Part shown: in pieces, positions 52,745 to 61,253 of the stretch
Position numbering within the stretch: the first letter of the stretch is position 1
Layout of the letters: each line of letters opens with the position of its first letter
Assembly (NCBI RefSeq): GCF_024753545.1
Contig: NZ_JANTOO010000009.1
Location: forward strand, 62,001-126,000
DNA: 64,000 nt
Origin: Lysinibacillus pinottii
GTDB taxonomy: Bacteria; Bacillota; Bacilli; Bacillales_A; Planococcaceae
Direction of reading: 5' to 3'
Notes under the pieces: model-generated
What the model saw: the letters and a program-made list of their open reading frames with translations, nothing else
What the model was told of the DNA's origin: nothing
Database searches by the model: none
Translations under genes and position numbers: made by a program

Positions 52745-53140
52745 ATGGATATTTACAAAGCACTTGAAGCAGTTCCATACAAGAAAAGGGAATACTTCAA
52801 ATGGAAGTTTGACTTATATATCAATCGAACAGAAGAACTTTCGGAAGAAGAACTGTGTCAAAAATTAGATGTGAAAACATTGAACCACATGAAGAAGTGG
52901 GAGAAATCTTCTGAGTATCTGATGTTGACTAATTTGTATCTTGAATCACGCATGGCGAATGATTTAGAGCAGATTTATCAAGTTACAGCAGAGAGAGCCA
53001 TTGAAGGTGATGAAAAGTCTATTAAGCTATTACTAGACCTTCAAAAGCAGGTGAGAGCATTTAACAAGGAAGCTAAGACAACTAAAGTCTATGAGCCAAT
53101 AGAAAACGATGGTGCTTATGATGAATTGGAGCTGTCTTAA
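52745..53140 (+). CDS. Probable terminase small subunit
   Basis: A 131-aa protein, helical, with an N-terminal region that could hold a helix-turn-helix (LCQKLDVKTLNHMKKWEKSS) and a C-terminal AIEGDEKSIKLLLDLQKQV, a pattern common in phage small terminases. It ends 2 bases before the large terminase gene. ATG 52745 follows AAAGGAATG; the longer frame overlapping the Rep-like gene has no good site. It would recognise the packaging site, possibly element-specific. Confidence 0.7.
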   Translation: MDIYKALEAVPYKKREYFKWKFDLYINRTEELSEEELCQKLDVKTLNHMKKWEKSSEYLMLTNLYLESRMANDLEQIYQVTAERAIEGDEKSIKLLLDLQKQVRAFNKEAKTTKVYEPIENDGAYDELELS

Positions 53141-53142
53141 AA

Positions 53143-54732
53143 ATGGTAACTAAAGTTAATAAACTGACCAAAGTTCTTAGTGAGTTTCCATTATTCGCTA
53201 AGAACTTTATTTTTATTACTGACAACGAGAATCAAGTCATAAAGTTTGAAATCAATGAAGCACAGCAAGAAATTGAAAATCTTATGCTAGAAAATCGCTT
53301 TGTAGTCATTGGTAAAGCTCGACAAGCAGGTATAAGCACGTTTGTTCTTGCTAGGGCATTGTGGCGAGCATTAACCAAGCCTAATGAAAATATCTTGATT
53401 GTGAGTTATAAGGGTGATTCAGCAAAAGCACTCTTTGAAAAGTTGAAGCAAATGAATGATGCTGTTCCAAGAGATAAATTCCCTCATGTGTTTCCAAATG
53501 TTCGCAGGGATAACAGAAGTGAGTTATTATTCACTAATGGCTCAAGAATCAGTTCTGTGACAGCGGGGAACAAAGATATTGGGCGTGGTTCAACGTATAC
53601 TTATGTCCATTTATCTGAGTTTGCTTTCTATGCTTCACAGGAAACGCAACTACTCTCAGTTGAACAATCCCTTGCAAAAGGAGCTGAGAGCCAATTAACA
53701 ATTGAAACAACCTCAAATGGTACAAGTAACCACTTCTATCGCTTGTATATGCAAGCCCTCAAGAATAAGTCTAAGTATGTTCCTTACTTCATTCCCTTCT
53801 ATCACAAGCTATACAAAAAACAATTCGCCCATGACTATGATGAAGCTGAGCGTTGGTACAAAGCTACCAATGGTGGCAAGAGACTTGTTTCTGATGATTT
53901 AGAAGAAGATGAATCAGTTCTACATAGAGCAGGGGCAACTTTAAGACAACTTATGTGGCGAAGATGGAAAATTCAAGACATGGAGAATGAACAACAGTTC
54001 ATGCAAGAATATCCTTCTAATGCGTTAGAATCCTTTATTAGCACAGGGAAAAGTGTATTTGACCAAAACAAGGTATTAACTAGGCTTTCTTATTCAATTG
54101 AGCCATTATCTAAAAATGAGGTGCTGTCAGAAGTACCTGAGAGCGTTCGAAAATACATCGGTAAGGGCTTAGACCTTTTCGAATTGCCTGAGCGTTCAAA
54201 AAAATATTACTTTGGTGTCGATACAGCAAGTGGCTCAGGTAATGACTACTCAACAATTACTGTATTTGATTCAGAAGGGCAACAAGTAATGAGCTTCTAC
54301 CATAATAAAATAGCAGTCTATGAATTTGCTCAGGTCATTTATGACTTGGGTATTTTTTATAACTATGCTTTTTTGACAGTAGAACGCAACTCATATGGTT
54401 TACCTGTCATTGAGCGCCTACGCAAAGAGCGTGGCTATCTCAATATGTATAAGATGAAAACCTTTGATGAACGAGGAAAGAAGAAGCTACAAATTGGTTT
54501 CATTACATCTGAGAAAACAAAGGCGATTATGATAAGCGATATGAAAGAGCAGTTTGAGCTAGGGCTTGTGAATATCGAATGTAAGACTACCTTACAGCAA
54601 ATGCAAATGTTTGTTGAAACAAATGGTCGCTTAGGTAATAAGCGAGGGAATAGTGACTTGCACCATGATGATAGCGTGATTTCAACAGCATTAGCAATTC
54701 AAGGTATGAAAATAAATAAATGGTATGTATGA
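53143..54732 (+). CDS. Phage terminase large subunit
   Basis: A 529-aa DNA-packaging motor and nuclease. The ATPase Walker A is KARQAGIST (residues 58-66) and Walker B with catalytic Glu is VHLSEFAF (Glu near 159). The RNase H-like nuclease domain shows FGVDTASGSGNDYS (Asp360) and a final DLHHDDSV acidic motif near 505. Both activities look intact, so it should drive headful or site-specific packaging. It is coupled to the small subunit upstream. Confidence 0.93.
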   Translation: MVTKVNKLTKVLSEFPLFAKNFIFITDNENQVIKFEINEAQQEIENLMLENRFVVIGKARQAGISTFVLARALWRALTKPNENILIVSYKGDSAKALFEKLKQMNDAVPRDKFPHVFPNVRRDNRSELLFTNGSRISSVTAGNKDIGRGSTYTYVHLSEFAFYASQETQLLSVEQSLAKGAESQLTIETTSNGTSNHFYRLYMQALKNKSKYVPYFIPFYHKLYKKQFAHDYDEAERWYKATNGGKRLVSDDLEEDESVLHRAGATLRQLMWRRWKIQDMENEQQFMQEYPSNALESFISTGKSVFDQNKVLTRLSYSIEPLSKNEVLSEVPESVRKYIGKGLDLFELPERSKKYYFGVDTASGSGNDYSTITVFDSEGQQVMSFYHNKIAVYEFAQVIYDLGIFYNYAFLTVERNSYGLPVIERLRKERGYLNMYKMKTFDERGKKKLQIGFITSEKTKAIMISDMKEQFELGLVNIECKTTLQQMQMFVETNGRLGNKRGNSDLHHDDSVISTALAIQGMKINKWYV

Positions 54733-54796
54733 ATTTGGTCTTCTTGTGGTAGATAATTACTTTTTATTGTAATATATAAGTATAGGAGGGATAGTT

Positions 54797-55351
54797 ATGA
54801 AATGGTTAGATTTGTATATTGAAAGTTTAGAGGAATTTAAAGAAAAAACAGAAGGATTCTATTTGGATATGGATACATTTGTTTTACTTCTTGGTTTTAA
54901 TGTTGGACTAGGGTTAAAACCGAACCAAGAAGTTAATAGAATTGTGGATTTTAAAACACATATTGAAAATATCTTGTCAGAAACAAAAATTAAAGAAAGT
55001 TTTCTTATTAAATCTTTAGTTTATGCAACAACTGAAATTCTTGAACATAATTTAACGAATCATGGTGATGCAATTTCTTTACACCTATCATCATTAGATA
55101 ATCCTACTATAAAAGAAATATCAGAGAAAAAAATTGAAGAATTAACTAGCCCTAAATACTTATTAGAATTACGTTTATCTCTTGATATATGGAAACAAAT
55201 TGTATCTGTTAAATTCTCATCTTCTAATCAACGGTCTTTAGAACGAGATGAAATGTTGAAGAAGAGTGAAAAATATAAAGATTTTATTGAAGATTTAACT
55301 GAAGAAGAAATGAATATGACATTTAAGGAATTGGTACAAAGAGATTCCTAG
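54797..55351 (+). CDS. Hypothetical protein between terminase and portal
   Basis: A 184-aa soluble helical protein (MKWLDLYIESLEEF onward) with no recognised domain. GGAGGG precedes the ATG. It sits between packaging genes but is followed by its own terminator, so it may be a moron-type insertion rather than a morphogenesis gene. Confidence 0.65.
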   Translation: MKWLDLYIESLEEFKEKTEGFYLDMDTFVLLLGFNVGLGLKPNQEVNRIVDFKTHIENILSETKIKESFLIKSLVYATTEILEHNLTNHGDAISLHLSSLDNPTIKEISEKKIEELTSPKYLLELRLSLDIWKQIVSVKFSSSNQRSLERDEMLKKSEKYKDFIEDLTEEEMNMTFKELVQRDS

Positions 55352-55369
55352 TAATAATTTGTGGTTACA

Positions 55370-55400
55370 GTCACGCTCTGATAAGAGTGTGACTTTTTTT
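55370..55400 (+). terminator. Terminator before the portal gene
   Basis: GTCACGCTCT pairs with AGAGTGTGAC (one G-U) around a 4-base loop, followed by seven T. It splits the packaging genes into separate transcripts unless read-through occurs. Confidence 0.9.
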
Positions 55401-55428
55401 ATTCTAAAATTAGGAAAGGAAGCAGAAA

Positions 55429-56772
55429 ATGAATTTAGATAGATATTTACAGGTTAAACACAAAAGCAACCCTCATTGGTTCTTAGAGGAGGTGAACTCT
55501 TATGACAACCAAGAGCGTTTGCAAGATGTGTTTAGTAAGAAAAAGTATTTAGATGGTCAGCACAAAATACTACAGCGTGATTCATTTAAGTACAATGGTC
55601 AGGTCATTGAGCCACGCAAAATTGTGATTCAGATGGCTAAGACTATTTTGAACTTCCAAACGCAGTACCTGTTGAAGAACAGTGTCAATATCATAGGTGC
55701 TGAGAAGATGATTGAGCAGTTCTTGAAGGTCAATAAGCTAGGTCGCTTTGATGATAAAAATGTTATTATACTTAGCAAGCTGATTAAGTTTGGTCAAGTG
55801 GCTGAATACCTTTTTATTAATGCTAAAGGGAGAATTGATTCAAAGATTATTGATGCAGAGGATGGGACACCTGTGTTCAATCATCATGGGGAAATGATTG
55901 CCTTTATTGAGCATTATGTCTTTGATGGAATTGCTTATTACACAATTTATACTGACAAACTAGGGCAGGAATGGTCAAATGAAGGTGGTGAGTTAAAACT
56001 CGCTGCTCAGTATGCTAACCTAAGTGGCTTACCTGTCCTATACAAGACTGACAATGAGTTTAGTGATACAGAGGGGCGCTCAGAGTTAGATGATTACACA
56101 GGTATCTTAGATAATATGGAAGATGTGTTATCCAAGTATGTTGATTCAATGTACAAGTTTATGAATCCTATTCCTGTTGCAGTTGGTCAGCAACTTAAAG
56201 ACTCCTTGCCTACTGACATTGTTGGAGGTGGTTTAAACCTTGATGATGGTGCTGACTTCAAAATGGTGACTAATCAATTAGATTCTAAGTCTTTTGAATT
56301 AGTCTACAAGACGCTACAACAGGCTTTATTAGATGTAAGTTCAACTCCTGCTGTATCAATGAACAAAACTGATGTGAGCAATTTATCAGAGGTTAGTATT
56401 AAGCTGTTGTTCTCACTAGCAGATACAAAAGCAGGGCTAAATGAAACTTACTTGAAACAGGGCTTCTATGAGCGTTGGGAGAAGGTCTGTGAGCTGTTGA
56501 GATACAAAGATGTTCAAATTTCAGAAGATGATTTTATGACGCTTGAATTTAACTTCCAATACAACACACCATCTAACCATGCTGAGATTATTGACAACAT
56601 GAGTAAGCAACATGCAATGGGTGCTTTAAGCGTTGAAACAATCCTTGAGCAGTCGCCATATGTGAATGATGTTACGCTTGAGATGAATCGCATACAAGAT
56701 GTGAAACCATTTGAGCAGGTAGAACACAGTAATTTTGGTGGCTCTAGTGATGATATAGAAAAGGTATCGTAA
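55429..56772 (+). CDS. Phage portal protein, SPP1 gp6-like
   Basis: A 447-aa structural protein that forms the 12-subunit DNA gate of the capsid. The pattern is that of SPP1-type portals: N-terminal region with PRKIVIQMAKTILNFQTQYLL, a middle EYLFINAKGRID / VFDGIAYYTIYT beta part, and the stem and crown region LDDYTGILDNMEDVLSKY and VSSTPAVSMNKTDVSNLSE. Length is normal. Together with capsid and terminase it indicates the element can build and fill its own heads. AAAGGAAG precedes ATG. Confidence 0.9.
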   Translation: MNLDRYLQVKHKSNPHWFLEEVNSYDNQERLQDVFSKKKYLDGQHKILQRDSFKYNGQVIEPRKIVIQMAKTILNFQTQYLLKNSVNIIGAEKMIEQFLKVNKLGRFDDKNVIILSKLIKFGQVAEYLFINAKGRIDSKIIDAEDGTPVFNHHGEMIAFIEHYVFDGIAYYTIYTDKLGQEWSNEGGELKLAAQYANLSGLPVLYKTDNEFSDTEGRSELDDYTGILDNMEDVLSKYVDSMYKFMNPIPVAVGQQLKDSLPTDIVGGGLNLDDGADFKMVTNQLDSKSFELVYKTLQQALLDVSSTPAVSMNKTDVSNLSEVSIKLLFSLADTKAGLNETYLKQGFYERWEKVCELLRYKDVQISEDDFMTLEFNFQYNTPSNHAEIIDNMSKQHAMGALSVETILEQSPYVNDVTLEMNRIQDVKPFEQVEHSNFGGSSDDIEKVS

Positions 56773-56952
56773 AGATGGATAACATAGGGATAAAAGATAA
56801 GTCTATTGTTTGCTGAAATCATAGGGATTTTGGTTGAACGTAGGCTTTTTATTTTTGGTGAAAACTAGTGGTTTTTCAGGTGTGGAGGGTTGGAGTGACT
56901 ATATCCAATTTTTCACGCCTGTTACAACAGTTGTATTGGAGGTGAATGAACA

Positions 56953-57360
56953 ATGGAGAAAATGAGTTTATTCACTATCCTAGCATTAACAGGAACATCA
57001 TTATCCTTCCTTATTGGTGGGTGGCATGTATCATTGACTGTTCTTGTTGCGTTTATGGTTATTGATATTGTTACAGGTGTCATTGTATCACTTGTGCAAA
57101 AGCGTCTGTCCTCAAAGATTGCTTTTGTCGGCTTCTTGAAGAAAGCCACTATTATGATTGTGATAGTCTTGGCGAACCTATTAGATGTACTTACAGCGTC
57201 AGGTGCGCCTGTGTTTAGGACAATGGCTATTTACTTCTATATCGGCATGGAAGGGTTGTCTATTACTGAGAACCTAGCTAGGATTGGTGTACCATTGCCT
57301 AGAGGTGTGAAGGAAAGACTATTACAGTTGGCAAATGAGGAAAATCAACAAAAATATTAA
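56953..57360 (+). CDS. Phage holin, TcdE/Phage_holin_4 type
   Basis: A 135-aa membrane protein with about three or four helices. VLVAFMVIDIVTGVIVSLV and the late FYIGMEGLSITENLARIGVP are characteristic of the Phage_holin_4 (TcdE-like) family, which permeabilises the membrane to release endolysin. No endolysin gene lies nearby, so it would need a helper phage or host lysin. GGAGGTG precedes the ATG. The ~180 bases between the portal stop and this gene hold only a leader. Confidence 0.9.
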   Translation: MEKMSLFTILALTGTSLSFLIGGWHVSLTVLVAFMVIDIVTGVIVSLVQKRLSSKIAFVGFLKKATIMIVIVLANLLDVLTASGAPVFRTMAIYFYIGMEGLSITENLARIGVPLPRGVKERLLQLANEENQQKY

Positions 57361-57427
57361 TGTATAAAATCGCTGTTTTTTATGCAAGATTTTCAATAGC
57401 CTTACAGATATGTAGACGGAAGAAACC

Positions 57428-57500
57428 TTGATATATCAAAGATGTATAGAAAATGTATAATAGTGATTTTTGATAAAATCGAAGAATGTTGATATATCAA
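57428..57500. promoter_or_regulatory. Twin 12-bp palindromes flanking a TATAAT box
   Basis: TTGATATATCAA occurs at 57428-57439 and again at 57489-57500, 61 bp apart, in a 235-base non-coding gap. A TATAAT (57456-57461) lies between them. This is the layout of a repressor with two operators around a promoter for the connector genes that follow. Confidence 0.6.
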
Positions 57501-57595
57501 CTATTTGTGACTACTTGTAGTTTACATAATTCAGCTTATCGGAAGTTAAAAATGAATATTTATACAAAACAAATTAATTGGAGTGATAACTAAAA

Positions 57596-57928
57596 ATGAA
57601 CAATTTACAACGCTTGCAGTTGGAAACAAAAGGAATTAACCTTGAGCAGAATGAGTTGATGGTGTATCTTGCTGAAAACGGTCTTGAAGCTCATGCTGAG
57701 TACAATCCGCAGTCTATGACAGATAAAAAAGCAATCTATGCTACTGCTCTTAGTATGCTTGAATCAGTAGCTAACAATCCGAATATGATGAAGTCAATCA
57801 AAATTGATGATATGACGGTCAGCGAGTTCCATGAGAACCTCATGAAGCGTATTGACCAATTAACAAATAAAGTAAGGAAAATGAAAACTGAAAATAATAA
57901 TTCTGAGATTTTCATTTTGTATATTTAG
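57596..57928 (+). CDS. Probable head-tail connector/adaptor (DUF6706-like)
   Basis: A 110-aa helical protein starting MNNLQRLQLETKGINLEQNE, continuing LMVYLAENGLEAHAEY and ending in a coiled MKRIDQLTNKVRKM. This layout resembles small adaptor proteins that bind below the portal in Firmicutes phages. TTGGAGTG lies 11 bases upstream. It precedes another connector-like gene by 11 bases. The match is by resemblance only. Confidence 0.55.
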   Translation: MNNLQRLQLETKGINLEQNELMVYLAENGLEAHAEYNPQSMTDKKAIYATALSMLESVANNPNMMKSIKIDDMTVSEFHENLMKRIDQLTNKVRKMKTENNNSEIFILYI

Positions 57929-57939
57929 GAGTGGATAAG

Positions 57940-58539
57940 ATGAATTTATTTGATGCTCAGACGCTCACAGAAACGCTCTCAGGGCTTGTTCAGCCTTATA
58001 TGATGAATGAACTGACAGACACACCAAGCGCAGTAGATGGCTTTGTAACCAATGCAATGCTAACGCCTGACAGCACCTTTCATTTCCATTCCTTGAGTGA
58101 GTTTAAGCGTGGTGACTATATCAGTATTAATAGTAGGTACTACCTTGTAATGACTGATGTAGTAGCTTATAGAAGGTTTAAATACAAAGCTTTAGTACAG
58201 TATTGCAACTATGTCCTAGAGCCGACCATCACAGTTAAAATCAAAGTGGGTACTGACGCAATGGGTAGACCTATCTATAAGACGGAAACTGTTGTAGACC
58301 GTCAAGAGCCTGCTGTTATTAGCTATAAGGAAATGACAGTTGACGAAGAACAAATTGTAACAGCTACTAAGACGCTTGTTATCAATGTACAAGACAACAC
58401 CAAGAATCGAAAGAGTTTCCAAGTGAACGAAACAATAAAGCTCTATGGAAGGTCATATAAGGTTATTAATGCTGAGATTGTGAAAGCAGGTCTGATTGAG
58501 CTAAAGGTGCAATCAGAAGATGTGTTACTTCCTATTTAA
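57940..58539 (+). CDS. Probable head-closure or neck-region protein
   Basis: A 199-aa protein, beta-rich, with FHFHSLSEFKRGDYISINSR and a later REQ-like region; N-terminal helix then OB-like strands suggest a head-closure or stopper protein. AGGAG lies 7 bases before ATG 57940. It is the last structural-type gene before the element edge; no tail genes follow. Exact role is uncertain. Confidence 0.5.
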   Translation: MNLFDAQTLTETLSGLVQPYMMNELTDTPSAVDGFVTNAMLTPDSTFHFHSLSEFKRGDYISINSRYYLVMTDVVAYRRFKYKALVQYCNYVLEPTITVKIKVGTDAMGRPIYKTETVVDRQEPAVISYKEMTVDEEQIVTATKTLVINVQDNTKNRKSFQVNETIKLYGRSYKVINAEIVKAGLIELKVQSEDVLLPI

Positions 58540-58613
58540 TGGGTCATTGATGATACCCCTGTGTGTGTTTTTTGTACTATACCATGTCATTTTTCACACG
58601 CACTTAAAAATGG

Positions 58614-58619
58614 TATAAT
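58614..58619 (+). promoter_or_regulatory. Sigma-A-like promoter for the edge gene
   Basis: A perfect TATAAT box lies 17 bases after TTTTCA (58591-58596), a partial -35 match, and 46 bases before the GTG start at 58666. Confidence 0.6.
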
Positions 58620-58665
58620 GTGGTTTACTTGCTGTGAAGTAAACTTATACTCTAGGGGGAATATA

Positions 58666-59523
58666 GTGATTGTTATTGATACTGAAAGCGCAGAAACAAT
58701 TGTAAGGTCGTTGTGTAACATTTTCAAAATAAGTGAGACAGACTTAAAAATACTTTATATGACAGATGAACATTTTGAATTTTTAAAATCTAATCATGAA
58801 GATATTTCGTTAGATGGTTTTTATCAGTTAGTAAAATCAGCGGATAAGCTAGAGGACTTGAAAAGTTACATAGAAGATTTATATGTTACTTCTTTTCATC
58901 TGAGTAAGAGAATTAACCCGATTGAAGGAAACGAAAAGCTGTACAATCTTCATAGTGCGCTACTGAGTGAAACAGAAATTAAGTGTTTCTTTGAAAACCA
59001 TGATATTATTTTTGAAAAACAAGGTACTAAACTAAAATGTATCTTTAAAGGACAACAAGTGGATTGGGAAAATTTTTATAATACTGAGCATAGGAATGTT
59101 GCTAGATTGGTTGCGAATCGCTTAGAGGGAAATTTGTTCTATAATTCAGATAATTGTATCAATGGTTTTTTATTCAATCATAATATAGTAAATCAATCTA
59201 ATGTTGTTCATTTAAGTAAATCGCCTGAAATTGTACAAAATATATTAGAAGTCTTGGGATTAAAGGAAGCTATTCAGGAGTATAACACGAATTGCCTATA
59301 TATAATAAAGTATAGAGTGAAATTTATTGACTTTATCTTTGATACAAATTCTAAATTATCTAATGAAGAAAAGTTTGAAAATCTATTAAAGCGACTATTA
59401 CAATTCCTAGCATATTCACTAACAAATAGTGAAACTATGATTTCGAATCCTATAGTTAGGACAACAGATGACTTAGATGTTGAACCAAGTGATGTATGTA
59501 AGTTTGAATTGGTTTCGATATGA
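58666..59523 (+). CDS. Hypothetical protein at the element's right edge (accessory candidate)
   Basis: A 285-aa soluble protein (MIVIDTESAETIVRSLCN onward) rich in Asn, Glu and Leu with no recognised domain. GTG 58666 follows TAGGGGGA; a longer upstream frame would overlap its own promoter. An independent promoter and edge position next to attR are typical of cargo genes of satellites, which often encode anti-phage functions. That function is only a hypothesis here. The ~170 bases from its stop to attR contain nothing else. Confidence 0.65.
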   Translation: MIVIDTESAETIVRSLCNIFKISETDLKILYMTDEHFEFLKSNHEDISLDGFYQLVKSADKLEDLKSYIEDLYVTSFHLSKRINPIEGNEKLYNLHSALLSETEIKCFFENHDIIFEKQGTKLKCIFKGQQVDWENFYNTEHRNVARLVANRLEGNLFYNSDNCINGFLFNHNIVNQSNVVHLSKSPEIVQNILEVLGLKEAIQEYNTNCLYIIKYRVKFIDFIFDTNSKLSNEEKFENLLKRLLQFLAYSLTNSETMISNPIVRTTDDLDVEPSDVCKFELVSI

Positions 59524-59693
59524 GCAACAGTTGGTGAATCTCTTTTTTGTTTGCCTTCCTTTTCCAATTCATTTATAATCGAAAATAGAAGGTAAATAAC
59601 TTAGTTCTAATTAGTTTTTTTCGTTTATTTCAGAGAACCCATGATATTAGTGATTTCAGGGATAATAGTTAAAATCTATTTTCTTGGTAGCTT

Positions 59694-59817
59694 CCCAGGT
59701 ACAATCCGTGGTGACTATGCAACAACTGTTTCTCACAACATCATCCACGGTTCTGACTCTCTTGCTTCTGCAGAGCGCGAAATCGCTTTATTCTTCGGTG
59801 AAGATTTAGTTTAATTT
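59694..59817 (+). repeat. attR: 124-bp direct repeat (ndk 3' end, right copy)
   Basis: Perfect copy of 45244-45367. It contains the last 39 ndk codons and stop, followed directly by the native downstream sequence and terminator. Confidence 0.95.
59695..59814 (+). pseudogene. Displaced 3' fragment of ndk
   Basis: Encodes PGTIRGDYATTVSHN through the natural C-terminus but has no start or 5' part. It is the original chromosomal end of ndk, split off when the element entered. Confidence 0.92.
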
Positions 59818-59828
59818 CGAATAGATTA

Positions 59829-59861
59829 GGCAATCTCAATATAATTGGGGTTGCTTTTTTT
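59829..59861 (+). terminator. Original ndk terminator, now beyond the element
   Basis: GGCAATCTCAA pairs with TTGGGGTTGC using G-U pairs, followed by a T run, immediately after the displaced ndk 3' end. The ~220 bases from here to the thiolase gene hold a candidate operator (59952) and promoter only. Confidence 0.75.
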
Positions 59862-59951
59862 ATTGCTTAAAAAATGGAGATGGATAGTATCGTGGAAATA
59901 CGATAGTGGTAAAATGCATGCTCCTTTTTATTAGCTAAAATATTAATTTAT

Positions 59952-59969
59952 TTCTAGAACCGTCTAGAA
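59952..59969. promoter_or_regulatory. Inverted repeat upstream of the fatty-acid degradation operon
   Basis: TTCTAGA and TCTAGAA are perfect inverted arms around a 4-base centre, about 120 bases before the thiolase start. A TetR- or FadR-type repressor site is possible, but the sequence does not match the B. subtilis FadR consensus. Confidence 0.45.
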
Positions 59970-60090
59970 TTGTTAAAAACTACTTACTCATGTACAATAA
60001 AAGATGTAATATTCTGATAATTAAATTAGGTATATATTAATAGTCTTGTCAATAAACTGTGAAGGATGACGAAGAAAAGGGGTAATGGAG

Positions 60091-61239
60091 ATGAGAGAAG
60101 TGGTGATTGTTGCAGCTGTGCGAACGGCTGTGGGGCGAAGGAAGGGAGCATTAAGTCATGTTCGAGCGGATGATCTGGCAGCTGATGTGTTACAGGAGGC
60201 TGTACAAAGAGCAGGCATAACTAAAGAACAGGTGGATGATGTTATTTTAGGTTGCGTAACACAAACAGCAGAGCAAGGGGGAAATATTGCACGGACGGCC
60301 CTGTTAATGGCTGGATTTCCTGATAGTGTGCCAGGGGTGACCATCGATCGTCAATGTGGTTCGAGCCAGCAAGCTGTGCATTTCGCAGCACAAGCCATTT
60401 TAGCAGGAGATATGGATGTAGTTATTGCTGGCGGTGTGGAAAGTATGTCTAGGGTTTCTATGGGGACTAACATGCAAAATGCTCATTTAGGTAATCGCTT
60501 ACAGGAAAATTATAATATTATACATCAGGGGCTATCAGCAGAAAAAATAGCCGAAAAATGGTCATTATCAAAAGAGCAGCTCAATAGTTATGCCTATGAG
60601 AGTCATCAACGCGCACTAGCAGCCATTGAAGCTGGGTATTTCAAAGATGAAATCCTACCAATTGAAGTAATCCAAGAAGATGATACTGTAACAACCGTTG
60701 GTAGGGATGAGGGTCCTCGTGCTGAAACTACTGTTGATATTTTAAATAGTTTAAAAACTGTTTTTCAAGAGGATGGCGTGATTACGGCTGGTAATGCGAG
60801 TCAGATGAGTGATGGGGCATCAGCAGTAGTGGTTATGGCTTTGGATAGAGCGCAGGAACTCGGTATTCAGCCACTCGCTAAAATTATTACAAGAGTTGTT
60901 GTGGGCTCTGACCCGACATTGATGTTAACAGGGCCAATCGAAGCGACTCGAAAGGCGTTAGAACGTTCTGGCCTGAAGATAGAGGATATTGATACCTATG
61001 AGGTCAATGAAGCCTTTGCACCTGTGCCACTTGTTTGGTTGCAGGAAATTGGTGGGGACCCAAAGAAACTCAATCCAGATGGAGGAGCGATTGCACTAGG
61101 ACATCCATTAGGTGCTACCGGAACAAAATTGTTAACGACTTTGCTCTACCGCATGGAGCGAGAGAATTACCGATACGGCTTACTAGCTATTTGTGAAGGT
61201 ATGGGGATGGCTAATGCTACGATTATTGAAAAAATGTAA
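60091..61239 (+). CDS. Thiolase (acetyl-CoA C-acyltransferase)
   Basis: A 382-aa enzyme that cleaves 3-ketoacyl-CoA or condenses acetyl-CoA units. The acylated Cys is in DRQCGSSQQ (near residue 87), the base His in GGAIALGHPLGATG, and the second Cys in LLAICEGMGMAN. Followed by an SDR dehydrogenase and an acyl-CoA ligase it probably closes a beta-oxidation set. ATG 60091 lies 8 bases after AAGGGG; the ATG two codons earlier is too close to it. Confidence 0.94.
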   Translation: MREVVIVAAVRTAVGRRKGALSHVRADDLAADVLQEAVQRAGITKEQVDDVILGCVTQTAEQGGNIARTALLMAGFPDSVPGVTIDRQCGSSQQAVHFAAQAILAGDMDVVIAGGVESMSRVSMGTNMQNAHLGNRLQENYNIIHQGLSAEKIAEKWSLSKEQLNSYAYESHQRALAAIEAGYFKDEILPIEVIQEDDTVTTVGRDEGPRAETTVDILNSLKTVFQEDGVITAGNASQMSDGASAVVVMALDRAQELGIQPLAKIITRVVVGSDPTLMLTGPIEATRKALERSGLKIEDIDTYEVNEAFAPVPLVWLQEIGGDPKKLNPDGGAIALGHPLGATGTKLLTTLLYRMERENYRYGLLAICEGMGMANATIIEKM

Positions 61240-61253
61240 GGGGGATATGGGCA

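Larger units (their letters stand above)
45244..59817. mobile_element. 14.45-kb integrated phage-like element with capsid and packaging genes but no tail genes
   Basis: Bounded by perfect 124-bp direct repeats of the ndk 3' end (offset 14,450 bp). In order it carries integrase, a small ORF, a long ORF-free structured region, a hypothetical gene, a second gene-poor region, scaffold-like and major capsid genes, a small HTH gene, a winged-helix Rep-like gene, small and large terminase, an unknown gene, portal, holin, two connector-like genes and an edge gene. No tail, baseplate, endolysin or CI-type repressor was recognised. Size and content resemble capsid-forming phage satellites; a shrunken prophage is the alternative. 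Confidence 0.85.

Noticed and set aside
59695..59814. A second ndk gene
   Set aside because: Only the last 39 codons are present; it is the attR copy created by integration.
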